A stretch of DNA of 64,000 nucleotides from Emiliania huxleyi CCMP1516. Its lineage: Eukaryota; Haptophyta; Isochrysidales; Noelaerhabdaceae. How positions within the stretch are numbered: position 1 is the stretch's first letter; the number at the start of each line of letters is the position of its first letter. The notes beneath the pieces are model-generated. The model made no database searches. It saw nothing but the letters and a program-made list of their open reading frames with translations, and had not been told where the DNA came from. This document shows, piece after piece, positions 23,268 through 37,238 of the stretch. The translations under genes and the position numbers were made by a program. The DNA is taken from assembly GCF_000372725.1 (NCBI RefSeq), contig NW_005196020.1, positions 180,521 through 244,520 on the forward strand, written 5' to 3'.

Positions 23268-23810
23268 TTACGAGTGCATCGTTCTTGGCCGCCTCGCGAA
23301 CGACTGCGACAGGCCGGCGCTGGGAAAGAATGGCGTCGCCAGCGGGTTGAGCCGCAGCGCGTGCGGGGACGCCAACGGACGTTGGCCGCGCGGGAGAGGC
23401 GGGAAGACATCGAAGGGCGACGGGGGAGGGCCGCGAGGGAGCGGCGGAGGGCCTCTGGGCAGTGGGGCAGGGGGCCGCGAAAGCGGCGGAGGGCCTCGGG
23501 GCAGCGGCGGCTGTGCCCACGCCGCGGTCTCGGGAGCGTAGGGGGCGGCGGTGTGGGGCGCGTCGGGGTATCGTCGCCACTGCCCATACGCGTGCCCGCC
23601 CTCGGAGGTCCCTCTCTCCACCAGAGACATGCGCTGCCTCCCGCCCGGCGCCGACTGCAAGGGCGGGAGGTGCTGCGGCGGCGGCTGCGGCGGCCACGGC
23701 AGCGGCGGCTGCTGCGGCGGCGGCTGCAGCGGCCACGCCTGGGGCTGACGCCACGCCTCGTGTGCGAGACGCGGCGGCAGGACGACGCCGAAGGCCGCCG
23801 CCCACGGCGC

Positions 23811-23845
<35 letters not shown>

Positions 23846-25553
23846 AAGCGAGGGCGGGAGCAGAGGGGGCGGCGGCTGGCACTGGCCGCGCCTGCCGCGC
23901 CTGCTCGGCGGCGGGCGCGCTCGGAGACTCTGCCGTTGTGCCAGCTGCCTGGCACAATTGGTTGTAAGCGGCGTCGGCAGCCTTGAGCTCCGTGCGCGTC
24001 GCGCGGTGCTGCTCGATGCCTGCGCGGCCGGCCTCCTCGGGCTGGATGAGGCGCTCGATGGCGCCGAGCCGCTGCGCGAGGCTGCCCTCGCTCGCCGCGC
24101 CGAGGCTGCGCTCCAGCAGGTCGACACGGCAGGCGAGGTCCGTCTTGGCCGTCATCACCGAGGGAGCAACGCCAATCCGCTCCTCGCACCAAGCCGCTCG
24201 GCGCACCAGGCCGCTGCGACCCTCGAGCAGGCGGGGACACTCCCGCGCGGGGCGCCTTCTGTCTCCGGCCTTGGCCTCCAAATCGGCGGCGAAGAGTTCC
24301 AGGTCGGATCCGGCTGCGCCGCGCTGAGGGGCGCTGGCGGGCGGTGCGGATGGTGCAGGCGATGCCAGCGTGAGCCAGGGATCGCCGGCTTTGAGGACCT
24401 CGATCTTTATCTGCGGGCATTGTTCGGCGAGCTGGGCGAGCTTGGGGAGCTGGCCCTTGGCTTCTGGGTGCGCCTTGTAGAACTCAGCGATGCCGGACGA
24501 GCCGCGGAGGCGTTGGCCTGGGCGGGATGCGATGAAGGCGAGGAGGGCGGGGAGGTGGGAATTGCGAGCCGCGGCGAGAGGGGCAGATTCGGCCACCAGC
24601 GCCACGGCCTGGGAGTCCGCCTCCGCGCCGGCCGCCGCCTCAGCGACGGGCGGGTCAGCAAGAGCGGGCGGAGCGCTCGCGTCGCCGGCAGCAGCCTGCG
24701 CGCGGTGCCCGATGAGCGCCTTGAGAGGCCGCCCGTCAGCGACCCACTGGTGGACCAAGGCCACCTCGCTTTCCCAGCTGGCCGCGGGGTCGGAGAGGGA
24801 GAAGGGCGCGTCGTGCGCTAGCTTCAAGCCCACGGCCTTGACCAAGACCTGGGGCTGCCCGGCTGCCTTTCTTGTGAGCACGCGCCCGGCCTGGACGAGC
24901 CTCGCGGCTTCGCCCCTTGTTTTGCAGTGGCCGCGCTGCACGAGGAGGTCATCGACGCGAACGAGATCCGCCGCCGCGTCACGTGCCTTCCGCGCGGCCT
25001 TGGTCTCGGCGCACGACCGAATAAACTCATCGGCCTCCGCCACTCTCCGATGCGGAGGGTCCTTTTTGGCCAACGTGTGATCCGCGAGGCTCTGCCGACC
25101 CCTGAACCTGGCGGAGCAGACCGTGCACTGCCAGTAGACTGTCTTCCCTGAGGTGGAGCTGACCGTGACGTTGGACAGAAGGCCGTCGGTGCCGGTGGCG
25201 CCCGCAGCGGCCCGCCGCGCCTCCGCTTCAGGTTGGGCAGACTCATCGCTCCCAAGCGGTAGAGCAATCTCTCCTTCCTCGAGATCGTCGGGAGCGGCAG
25301 AGGTGTCAGCAGGCGCGGCGGCGGCCGAGCTAGCTGGCCAGAACGGCGCGCCGAGCGGGCCGACGACCTCGGTGATGAAGGCGAGCAGCGGTGAGAGTCG
25401 AGGGTCAGCGTCTGCCTCGCACAACGTTCCCTTTTGCCTTTTGCGGTCTTCGGACCTGTCCAGCGCTGTGCGACCGCGCTTGGTCTCTCGACGCGCGATC
25501 GCCTCCGCCGACCAGACGGTCATGTGGCCGCGGCCGCCGAGTGGACCTCGCAA
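23268..25553 (-). CDS. Zinc-finger / S4-like RNA-binding protein with Pro-rich tail
   Basis: A single-exon frame of 761 residues (or 751 from the second Met). Residues about 143-168 contain CTVCSARFRGRQSLADH then a distal His, a C2H2-type finger. Residues about 198-245 (RVDDLLVQRGHCKTRGEAAR, then LVQAGRVL) resemble the S4 RNA-binding fold found in rRNA methylases and ribosomal proteins. Residues about 333-397 (LPALLAFIASRPGQRL to DPWLTLA) look like a small helical, possibly winged-helix, domain. The last 170 residues are Pro/Gln-rich with PLPRGPPP repeats and a Ser run, probably disordered. The combination suggests RNA binding in the nucleus, but no single known family fits. It lies inside the segment between the H3 halves. 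Confidence 0.65.
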
Positions 25554-25637
25554 AGAAATACAGAGCTAGGGGTCAGGGCTCTCTAGCCCGTAGCCCGATC
25601 CCGATCATCCGGCCCGCTGGATGCGCTTCTCAGCTCA

Positions 25638-25750
25638 CCGGCCCTGGATGTGAGGTTACCGAATGCACTCCAAGTGCTCCAAGTGCCCCGGCGAAAAAAT
25701 TGATGCTCCCATCCCTCCCTTGGGCTGTATGTTTTCTTTCTTTTCTTTAA
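25638..25750. repeat. Dispersed repeats C and B side by side
   Basis: 25638-25688 (GGCCCTGGATGTGAGGTT, then TGCACTCCAAGTGCTCC) recurs at 34312-34356. Directly after it, 25705-25750 is family B in reverse: read on the minus strand it is an A/G-rich run, then ACATACAGCCCAAGGGAGGG. The rest of 25554-25915 shows no coding signal. Confidence 0.7.
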
Positions 25751-25915
25751 TTCATTCTGAGTGTTGGCGTTCTCCAGCCAGTGAGTGCGTTGGCCGTTGC
25801 CCCCACGCTCGCCCCGGTCCCCGCGGCCCGCTCGCAATGTCCTCCCCAGCCAGCCAGTCTTACACGCGCCCGTGTGACAGCGCCGCCCCCTGAAACAGCC
25901 CCCCCAGCTCCGCCC

Positions 25916-29049
<3,134 letters not shown>

Positions 29050-29079
29050 GCGCGCCGCTGCAGGGTTTTGCCCCTCACC
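29050..29079 (+). promoter_or_regulatory. Histone promoter element upstream of H4
   Basis: GCGCGCCGCTGCAGGG followed by TTTTGCCCCTCACC, matching the H3 element at 27520-27549 in 29 of 30 positions and in the same place relative to the ATG. Confidence 0.85.
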
Positions 29080-29088
29080 GCACTCTGA

Positions 29089-29463
<375 letters not shown>

Positions 29464-29484
29464 ACAACCGGCCACCCAATCCCC

Positions 29485-29500
29485 GGTGTTTCTAAACACC
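29485..29500 (+). promoter_or_regulatory. Histone mRNA 3' stem-loop of H4
   Basis: GGTGTTTCTAAACACC, a 6-bp stem with a 4-base loop, starting 21 bases after the H4 stop. Identical, with its flanks, to the element following the H3 C-terminal half. It differs from the animal consensus (GGCTCTTTTCAGAGCC) in sequence but keeps the size. Confidence 0.9.
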
Positions 29501-30324
29501 ACCCTCCTGATAAACAAACTTCAGTTTTATGACACCTCTGTCTCTGCTCCAGCGCTTTTATGCCACCAAAGAGGAAGAAGAGGCCCAGCCTTCGGCTTGA
29601 AGTGCAAAAATACAAAGCTGCTTCGGCAGCCGATGAATCTTATCGGCACGCAGGTCAAGTTCTTGACGACGAGCGATCGAGAGGACGTACCGTACCAAGT
29701 ATCGATTCTGTATAGAATTGCAAGGCGCACACGCTGGTGCAGGCGGCGAGTCGTTGATCCGACTCGTTCCGACGTGAAGTCGCCGTGAAGGTTGGCAAAC
29801 AGGGCCATTTTTGCCACATTTTGCCCTCTCGCGCGATCTTCTCGCGTCGGCAAGCGCGCGGGCCAGGATGGGGGAGCCGGTCCCGCCACGCTGGACGGGC
29901 CAGCGGCTGGCGCGCGCCGGGGTCCCCGGCGGCGCGGCGGCCTCATCGCGCTCGTCGTCTGCGAGGTCACCGCTCGGCGTCGCCGTGTCCGACGGCGATG
30001 GCGCTTGGCTGTGAGGTGGGATGGCGGCATGGTGCGCGCGGGCGTGGGGGTGGTGCGGGATGCGCGTGCCAGCAAGCATAGTTTCACCTCCCCAACCCCG
30101 CAGGCGCGCCGACGTGCTGCCCGAGCGCGTTTGGGGGCAGCAGCAGCTCCTCGCGAGGCGCCTTCGGAGGGGTGCCACACCCCTGTCCCAGCCGCGCGCG
30201 AGTTGAGCTCCGATTTGCGCTCTTTTTCGCACACGCCCGACGCTATTAGGTGAGGATCGACCATCCTCCGCTAGCAGGGCTTCGTCGGGCGCTTGGTACG
30301 TATCTTATGCCCGAGTTCATTTTA
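29501..30324. other. Spacer beyond H4; no gene recognised
   Basis: A minus-strand frame (29527-30264) stays open but is Arg/Pro-rich in its first half and has no recognised domain. A hairpin with a UUCG-type loop (GCTGCTTCGGCAGC, about 29621-29634) and a second hairpin (GAGTCGTTGATCCGACTC, about 29748-29765) are present; no known RNA family could be assigned. Confidence 0.4.
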
Positions 30325-30945
30325 CTATTCCTGCCGCTCGTCATCCTCCGCCTCGAGGGCGTACGCCAGCGCGCTGCGCTGCACACCCCGGCGCACAGGA
30401 GGCGGCGCCGGCCGCACCTCGGCCGCCTCGGCGTCGCCCGCGGCACGGGCGCCCCGCTCGCCGTCCGCGCGGTCCATCGCCGCATCCGCCATCCCCATCC
30501 TCGTCTGCGGCAGCGCCGCCTGCGCCCGCGCCGGCCTGCTCTGGGACGGGGGGAGCATGTGCCACCACCGCCGATCCGAGTAGCCGTCGTACTCGACCTG
30601 GTGCACGATCTGTCCGTCCCGGTCCTCCTCCCGCGCCATGACGGTCGCAGGGTACCACCGCTCACTGTCGCAGAAGATCTCGAGGCGCGATCCGGTGGGC
30701 AGGACAGTGTGGCCGTCGAGGGCCGCCCTGGCATCCTCGCGCTGTCGCTTCCGCCGCTTCGCCTTCGTCTCCTTGCTGCGCAGCAGGGTGTAGTTCGGGC
30801 CCACCTCCGCCACGCTGTCCAGCACGTGGGCGGCGCTCGCCATCTCGACCGCGTCGTCCTCCGGCGGAAGCTCCGCGTCGCCCGCGGCCGCTTCCCGAGC
30901 GCGCTCGTCGCGCATCCGCTCGTGGTGGGCCTGCCGACGAGCCAC
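30325..30945 (-). CDS. Small Tudor-like domain protein
   Basis: A 206-residue single-exon frame. The middle, about residues 80-135, reads LPTGSRLEIFCDSERWYPAT, then VEYDGYSDRRWWHML. That is the pattern of a Tudor/Agenet-type barrel: a basic strand, W-Y-x-A, then V-x-Y-D-G and W. Such domains bind methylated lysine or arginine on histones. The N-terminus is a charged helix (RRQAHHERMRDERAREAAAG) and there is a basic KAKRRKRQRE cluster near residue 65 that could be a nuclear signal. Its start lies only 13 bases from the ankyrin remnant on the other strand. Confidence 0.6.
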   Translation of the reverse strand: MARRQAHHERMRDERAREAAAGDAELPPEDDAVEMASAAHVLDSVAEVGPNYTLLRSKETKAKRRKRQREDARAALDGHTVLPTGSRLEIFCDSERWYPATVMAREEDRDGQIVHQVEYDGYSDRRWWHMLPPSQSRPARAQAALPQTRMGMADAAMDRADGERGARAAGDAEAAEVRPAPPPVRRGVQRSALAYALEAEDDERQE

Positions 30946-30958
30946 GCCGGCGCCCGTG

Positions 30959-31728
30959 TGCCTCGAGTGCGCTCAAGTGCTCCGGCAGGCTGGCGCAGCG
31001 ATCAACCAAGCCAAGGCCAATGGCGCCACGCCGCTGCTCATCGCGAGCGAGAACGACCACCTCAACATCGTCCGGCTGCTTCTCGAGGCCGGCGCGGCGA
31101 TCAATCAAGCCGCAGCGGATGGCGCCACACGCCGCTGTACACCGCATGCTGTGGCAAGGCCACGTCGACATCGTCCGGCTGCTCCTGGAGGCTGGCGCGG
31201 CGGCCGACCAGGCCGCAGAGGAGGGCGCCACGCCGCTGTTCGTTGCGTGCGAGAATGGCCACCTCGAGGTCGCCAAGCTCCTCTCCTCCTACGGCGCCTC
31301 CCGCGCCGCTACGCCCTTCGGCACGCCCGAGAAGGTCGCAAACCGCCGCGACCACGCCGACCTCGCTGCCTGGCTGGTCGCCAGCCGCGGCTGGACGCCG
31401 CTCGCGCACCTTGAGACCCTCACCGCCGCCCGCGCTCTCTCCCTGCTGCGCGGCGGCGCAAGCCTGCACGAGGGCGAGCCGACGCCGCTGCAGCGCGCCG
31501 CGGGCGGCGAGGGCGAGGCGGCGGCGTCCGGCGGGCGGCGGCGCCGTGGTCGCCGGCAAGCCATTCGCTCTTCCCCGCGGCGGCGCGCGAGTACACGCGG
31601 TGACGGTCATGCGCATCGGCTACCAGATCGCGCTCTCTCCGCCCGACGGCGCCGAGGCGCGCCCTGACTGGAGCGCGCTGTCCGACGTGTGGCGCGAGCA
31701 CGTGCTGCCGCACGCGGTGGCGCGCTGA
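30959..31728 (+). pseudogene. Ankyrin-repeat gene remnant
   Basis: Ankyrin repeats of a family common in marine algae: NGATPLLIASENDHLNIVRL, LLEAGAAINQAAADGAT, a damaged repeat, then GATPLFVACENGHLEVAKLL and the family C-terminal region (AAWLVASRGWTPLAHLETLT) and RIGYQIALSPP to a stop at 31728. The reading frame changes near 31128 (an apparent extra AC), again near 31155 (apparent loss of one G), and once more after about 31500. The 5' end starts mid-repeat right beside the start of the Tudor-like gene, so the N-terminal part is missing. Sequencing error could explain single shifts, but not the truncation. Confidence 0.7.
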
Positions 31729-32125
31729 GGCCGAGTGAGGACGCGAGTGTGCCACGCGGGGGAGATGGGCGGGGCTGCATTTATTAACGTGTAGCGCGAG
31801 TCACTTGTGACTTGACACCGTCCCTGCTGCACCTGGCGCTGGGGCGTGGTGCTGGTGGCCGGGCGCGGGGTTGCAGTTGGGGACTGTGTGATCTGTGTGA
31901 CTCGTGTAAATCTGCGCCGACCGCCGTGCGGGGCGTGGCGCGGTGCGGGGGCCCTTTGTGCTTTGAACATATAAAACGTCCGTAGTGCGTAGAGTGCCGC
32001 AATTGATGGCAATGTTGTGTGTGAGCGCTCGGACCTCGGTGGAGCTGGAGAGGGTCAACAGAGAGAGCGTGGGACACGCTGCGTACAGAGAGGTCGTCCC
32101 GCGCCGGTGCTGCTCGGGCGCGGCC
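31729..32125. other. Convergent spacer; no gene recognised
   Basis: Lies between the end of the ankyrin remnant (+) and the end of the transporter gene (-). Somewhat more AT-rich around 31960-31990 with a possible ATATAAAA. No reading frame of interest. Confidence 0.4.
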
Positions 32126-34234
32126 TCACGCCGCCGCCTTGTCGTGCCGCACCGTGTGACGGAGCAGCAGCTGCGCGACGAGGGCGGTGGCGAGGGCGGA
32201 GAAGGAGCAAGCGAAGGCGCCGGCGAGGCCGAGCTTGCCGATGGAGAGGAAGACGGCCACGACGATCAGATTGAGCGGGATGCCAAACAGGTTCATGATG
32301 ACGCCGCGGTAGGCGTCGGGCAGGTACTTGGAGCGCAGAGTGCCAATGAGCGGGAAGTAGCAGCCGACGCACGCCTGCGCGGGGGAGGGGGCCAAGACAA
32401 GGGCAACCCTCAGCCGCGCTGCTCGCCGGCGCGGCGCCGCCTCCTCGCCGCCCGCGCGCGCCTCGAAGGCGAAGAAGGCGCCGACGATCGGAGCGAGCGC
32501 TCCGCCCGTCGCAAAGGTGGCGGCGCCTGCGGCGGAAAAGGGCGGAACGGCCCTTAGGGGCGCGGAGGCGGCGGTGCGTGCAGGGGCGCCGGCGGGGCAC
32601 CCATCGCGGCGGTGGCGCAGGCGAGCAGCACCGCCATGATGTCCTACGGGGCGGGCCGGGCCTCGCGGTGAATCGGGCTCTGGCGGCGGTGGCCCCCGGC
32701 CCGACGACGCCCGCAGCGCTCCTCGGGCGCGACGCGCTTGATAGCGGCCCCAAAGAGCGAGGAGCCGATCATGCAGCAGACCATGAAGCAGGAGAAGACC
32801 TTGCCAAAGGGGACGTTCGGGCCGAGGGCCGCCTTGAGGGCGGGCGGCCACTGCAGCACGAAGACATACATCGCCCCCTCGAATAGCGCCTGCACCGCGC
32901 CGACGAGCGCCACCCGCCGGTCCGACGCGACGGCCCGCACCTGCGCATGCGCACCGGCCGGGGTGAGGAGGGTGGCACGAGGCGGGAGCAGCCGCGCCCG
33001 GAGCAGTGGCTCCGCGCCGCATCGCCCACTATGCTGCCGCTCGGGCGCGGCGCGTCGGCCGCGCCGCTCTCCTCGGCCGCGCCGTTCCCCTCGGCCGCGC
33101 CGCCCTTGTTCTCGCGCCACGTCACGGCGGCGATGGCGGCGCCGAGGGCGAGGAAGCCAATCGAGAGCTCAAAGGGGGCGGTGGGGCCGCGGAGCCCGGC
33201 CGCGGCGCCCGCGAGCTGCCCTGCGGCGGCGCGGAGAGCTGGGCGGGGGAGGGGCGAGCTGCGCTGCGGGGGAGAGGTGGCCGGTGGGGTGGGGGGGGGG
33301 GGGCGCCTGCGGCGATGGCCACGAGGGAGTCGCCAAAGTAGGCCAGCGTGAAGGTCTGCGAAAGGAAGGCCTGGCCGAAGGCGCCCGCCTGGTGCTCCGA
33401 CACGAGCCAGGCCTCGGGCGCCGAGAAGAGCAGGGAAGTGCCCAGCCCGCCCGCCACCCGGCCGGCGTACAGCAGCGGCAGCGTCTCTGCGCGCGTCGAG
33501 AGGGCAGAGAGGGCGTACAGCAGCGCAAAGGCGAGGGAGCCGCGCTTGCGGCCCAGCGAGTCGACCATCCCTGCGCCGGCCGCGGTGGTGGTGGTGGTGG
33601 TGGTGGTGGTGGTGGTGGTGGGGTGTGTGTGTGTGTGTGTGTGTGTGCGTGTGGGGGGGGGGGGGGGGCAGACGACGCGCGTGGCGGCTCGCGGCGGCGC
33701 GGCGCCTCCGACGACGGCGCCGAAGAGTGCCGTAGACGAGAAGCCGGTGAGGAAGAACTTTGCGACGGAGGAGGTGGTCATCGCGGCGCCGTTGATCACC
33801 TTGGAGGCGTACACCTCATAAAAGTACGGGCCCTGCAGCCAGTCCGCCATCTTGTACAGCCAGAAGACGAGCAGGAAGCGGAGCTGCAGCGAACGGGCCG
33901 CCTTGCTAGGCTTGGTGGCGTCGCTGCTGCGGGAGGCGCCGATGTCGCGCGCGGAGGAGAGGGCGACAACGATGCTGCAGACGGAGGAGAGGCCAAAGAA
34001 TAGCACGTTGAACAGCTGGTCCGGCGTGCGCGCCGCCAGGCCACCACGCAGCGCGAGGGTCGCCGGGAGAAACATCTCGGGACGGTTCCGTGAGCGAGCC
34101 GGGCGGCTAAGGACGGCCGCCGCCGGCCGAAAACCGAGCAGCGGCCGAGATTGAGCCTGCCTAGGCAGTCCTGCGGTTAGCGCAGATGCCGAGGTGGCAT
34201 GGAGGATCAGAACCAGGACGACGATCGGGCTCAT
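32126..34234 (-). CDS. MFSD5-type molybdate-anion transporter
   Basis: A major-facilitator protein in about six exons. Exon 1 (34234-33706) begins with a signal-like peptide (MSPIVVLVLILHATSASALT) and contains KMADWLQGPYFYEVY and KFFLTGFSSTALFGA. Exon 2 (33570-33307) has DSLGRKRGSLAFALLYALS, GRVAGGLGTSLLFSAPEAWL and VSEHQAGAF. Later exons carry LFEGAMYVFVLQWPPAL and the C-terminus YFPLIGTLRSKYLPDAYRGV with IPLNLIVV. These match animal and plant MFSD5 motifs (DWLQGPY, GRxLGGIATSLLFSxFESWL, SKYVPE), a family shown to transport molybdate. The introns after exons 1 and 2 begin GC and are packed with poly-C (sense strand), CA and CCA repeats. The leader may instead be the first part of a plastid-targeting presequence. 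Exon boundaries after 33220 are approximate, including a skipped block near 32400-32640. Confidence 0.75.
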
Positions 34235-34311
34235 CCTGCACACGCACGTGAGATGTGCGCCTCGCCACCGTGTGAGCTCAAAAAAAATGAACTACGTCGT
34301 GCGCTGTTGCT

Positions 34312-34356
34312 CCCTGGCCCTGGATGTGAGGTTGATGACTGCACTCCAAGTGCTCC
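34312..34356 (+). repeat. Dispersed repeat C, second copy
   Basis: GGCCCTGGATGTGAGGTT, three variable bases, then a block ending TGCACTCCAAGTGCTCC: the same module as at 25638-25688. It is preceded by an A run. It lies 80 bases upstream of the transporter start. Confidence 0.75.
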
Positions 34357-34411
34357 CCAAGCCTCTGGCCGGTCGGTGACGCTGCAGACTGGCACGGAGA
34401 CTACTCGCCGA

Positions 34412-34560
34412 TCCGAGATCTCGCCGAGATGTAGCCGAGATGTAGCCGAGATGTATGTATGTAGCCGAGATGTAGCCGAGATGTAGCCGAGATGTAGCCG
34501 AGATGTAGCCGAGATCTCGCCGAGATATGGCCGAGATATGGCCGAGATATAGCCGCGAGT
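34412..34560. repeat. 11-bp minisatellite (AGCCGAGATGT)n
   Basis: About twelve units of AGCCGAGATGT and variants (GCCGAGATATGG, TCGCCGAGATC) with one internal ATGT expansion. The array is flanked by related but decayed units, suggesting slippage and unequal exchange. Confidence 0.9.
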
Positions 34561-35216
34561 GCTGTTCAAGACGCGAAACAGTTCGTTGACCACGAACCAG
34601 TGAATGGATGCGCTAGGCGCATGGTGGCGGCAGCAAGGCGTCTTGGGGTTGGGAAGCCGGGACGTTGTCAATCGAGAGCGCAAGCCGGCGGCCGAGGCGG
34701 GTGGCGGCGGCCGCGGGAGGGGTGCGGGTGGCGCGTGTGGTTGCGGCGGGTGGGCTGCCCCAGCCGCCGTCGCCATTGCGCGGCCACGCTCACCTCAGCC
34801 GTCATGGGAGGCTCCGACTCGAGCTTATGCAGCAGGTACGGCTTGTCCAGGTCGACCGTGACGGTACCCGACGACATCAGCCGCCGCGAGCCGGCGCCGG
34901 CTGGCGCGAACGCCGCGCGCGAGGAGCGAGCTACCGCAGACCGCATCCGATATCGCCGATCGCAGCTCGGAGAAGTAGGAAGTAAAGATCCGGGCGCCGC
35001 ACCCGACGGGCCCTCTCGGCAAAACTGCGCATTCACAACAAGTCTCTGCGGACCACTCGAAAGAGAGAGGGAAAGAAGGAAACAGGTCTCCCAAGGGAGG
35101 GATGCTCTCGACCGCGTGCGGGTTTTTTGTTTTTTGTTCTCGAGAAAAAACTGGGACCCTTCCCGCAGCGGTTGGCAGGCTTCTCGCTGGCCCTCCTCCC
35201 TCGCTTCCCAACCTCA
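34561..35216. other. Spacer with a dispersed repeat B fragment
   Basis: 35062-35106 matches family B (A/G-rich run, then CCCAAGGGAGGGATG). The remaining frames (34600-35040) are not protein-like. A run of T near 35126-35140 precedes the phosphoesterase start. Confidence 0.45.
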
Positions 35217-36701
35217 ATGCTCCGCGACCCGTTCGAGCACGCCGCACTGGTTCAGCGGATCCAGAGCGAGTGCTTCGCGGAGGACATCGAGCCACCCGCC
35301 GACTCTCTCGGGTGGACTGAGGAGGAGCTGCACGCCTTCTTTGAGTCGGGCGGCGACGAACTCCCGCTCCGCTTTGCAGAGACGCCCGGTGTACCCGTGC
35401 GCATCATTCCGGCCGGGATGCGCGCGCGGGTCTTTGTGATATCGGACATGCACTGCGACCATGCGCAGAATTTTGGCTGGATCCAGCAGCGACTGCCTGC
35501 GAGCAGCTCCGGCTGCTTTGACGTGTGCGTCTGCTGCGGCGACGTCTCGGACAACCTGGGCGTGCTGCGCCAGGCGCTCGGCGTGCTGCGCGCGCGCTTT
35601 GACGAAGTCTTCTTCACGCCGGGCAACCACGAGCTGTGGGTGCGCAAGGAGCCGCCGGGAACCACGTCGCTCGACAGGATCGAGACGGTGCGGCGGCTGT
35701 GCGAGGAGAAGCGGGTGCGGGTGGCGCCGCTTCGGCTGTGCAGCGCCGAGTCGGGCTCGGACGGCTGCCGCCTCGACGACCTGCTCCTTGTGCCGCTCCA
35801 CTCGTGGTACCACTCCTCCTGGGACCGCGAGCCCGGCATGGAGGCGGGCGGGCCCGACTCGGAGCTGCGCAAGGCGATGCCGGGCGTGGGCATGTGGACC
35901 GACCACCAGCTGTGCAAGTGGCCTCCCCACCTCGCCAACGACGAGGCGCGCGCCCTCCACTTCGCCTCCCTCAACCGCGAGCTCGTCGACTCCCTCGCGG
36001 CGGCGCTGCCGCCATCGGCGGGCCGCCCACCGCCGCCCGCCTGGGACAAGAGGGCAACATATGCAGAGTACGGCCAAAAACCGATGACGGACGAGCTCTG
36101 GACCTCCTTCGACGCCTCCACCTTCTTCACGCCGCGACAGGGCGGCGCAGGCGCAGGCGCAGGCGCAGGCGCAGGCGCAGGCGCAGGCGCAGGCGCAGGC
36201 GCAGGCGCAGGCGCAGGCGCAGCGGTCGCGGCGGCGGCGGCGGCGGCGGCGAGGCCGGCGGGGCGGCCCTTCACGATCAGCTTCTCTCACTTTGTTCCGC
36301 GGCAGGAGCTTCTGCCCGAGAAGAGGATGCTCATCATGGCCGATTTGCACAAGGTGTCCGGCTCGGACCACCTCGAGGCGCAGCTTCGGCAGCTGATGCC
36401 CGACGTGCACTGCTTTGGACACACGCACATCCCCATGGACCTAACGCTCGACGGCGTGCGCTATGTTCAGTGGTCGCTCGGCACGCCGCGCGAGCAAAAG
36501 GGTCAAACGCGCGTCGTCTTCGGTCCGATGCGGATTTACGACGGATCGACGGGCGGGGAGCTTCCGCAGCACTGGTGCCACTGGACGCGCCACTACGAAC
36601 TCTACGCGCGCGACCTCAGCCGCACCGCGGCGGCGCCCTATCTCCAAAGCTACCTCGCCCGCTCGAGAGGGAACGGTTACGCTGCGAGGGTTGTAGGGTG
36701 A
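35217..36701 (+). CDS. Calcineurin-like metallophosphoesterase
   Basis: A 494-residue single-exon frame from the Met at 35217. An upstream in-frame start was rejected because those codons fall in a dispersed repeat. The family motifs appear in order: D-x-H in SDMHCDH (residues 76-82), GD in CGDVSDN (107-113), GNHE in TPGNHELW (134-141), and GHTH in CFGHTHIP (about 399-406), so the two-metal active site looks complete. A spacer of about 15 Gly-Ala repeats from a GGCGCA hexanucleotide array (36139-36225) separates the last motif from the others. The substrate cannot be told from sequence. No signal peptide or membrane segment is visible, so it is probably cytosolic. Confidence 0.85.
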   Translation: MLRDPFEHAALVQRIQSECFAEDIEPPADSLGWTEEELHAFFESGGDELPLRFAETPGVPVRIIPAGMRARVFVISDMHCDHAQNFGWIQQRLPASSSGCFDVCVCCGDVSDNLGVLRQALGVLRARFDEVFFTPGNHELWVRKEPPGTTSLDRIETVRRLCEEKRVRVAPLRLCSAESGSDGCRLDDLLLVPLHSWYHSSWDREPGMEAGGPDSELRKAMPGVGMWTDHQLCKWPPHLANDEARALHFASLNRELVDSLAAALPPSAGRPPPPAWDKRATYAEYGQKPMTDELWTSFDASTFFTPRQGGAGAGAGAGAGAGAGAGAGAGAGAGAAVAAAAAAAARPAGRPFTISFSHFVPRQELLPEKRMLIMADLHKVSGSDHLEAQLRQLMPDVHCFGHTHIPMDLTLDGVRYVQWSLGTPREQKGQTRVVFGPMRIYDGSTGGELPQHWCHWTRHYELYARDLSRTAAAPYLQSYLARSRGNGYAARVVG

Positions 36702-37026
36702 GCACTGAGATGCGCGCGGTGTGTAAGACGGTCCCCGTCGGCGCGCGCCAGCTTCGTGCGCGACCTCTCCGAGCAGGCGCAGCGCGACCTCGGCGTCCAC
36801 GTTCCGGGGGTCGGTCATACACACCGAACGTTGCGCAATATCGGCAGCACAGAGAGCGCTGGCGTTCTGTCTTCTGAATGACTCACGATAAACCTCTCCT
36901 CCCCTGAAGCCTGATTCCGAGAGCGGGCGGGGGCACCACAAAAGGGGCCGGGAATGCTCTCTCTCCACTCTCTCGCTCTCTCCTCTCGCTCTCGCTCCTC
37001 TCTCCCCCCCGCCCCCGCTCTCCCAA

Positions 37027-37098
<72 letters not shown>

Positions 37099-37238
37099 CC
37101 CCGTCGCTCTCTGGCCACATGCACGCCCACACACCCTGCAATCATGATCCACGAGACGCAAGGCGGCATCTCGATCGCGCGAGGCGGGCGCCGCCGCGCC
37201 GCCGCACCGCAAACACAGTCTGTTCTCAACGGAGCGGG
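36702..37238. other. Convergent spacer with a long GT run
   Basis: Lies between the phosphoesterase (+) and p300/CBP-like (-) genes. Apart from the GT array and a CTCTC-rich stretch at 36955-37005 nothing is recognised. Confidence 0.6.
37028..37098. repeat. (GT)35 microsatellite
   Basis: An uninterrupted run of about 35 GT units. On the minus strand, sense for the next gene, it is a CA run lying just past that gene's stop codon. Confidence 0.97.

Noticed and set aside
29600-29640. U6-like snRNA (GCTTCGGCAGC)
   Set aside because: Only the stable UUCG hairpin matches; the ACAGAGA box and U4-pairing region are missing.
29527-30264. 245-codon minus-strand frame beyond H4
   Set aside because: No domain, skewed Arg/Pro composition in the first half and no splice or start support.
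35127-35216. Thirty extra N-terminal residues of the phosphoesterase
   Set aside because: They are coded by T-rich DNA adjoining a dispersed repeat and are not needed for the domain; the Met at 35217 is preferred.
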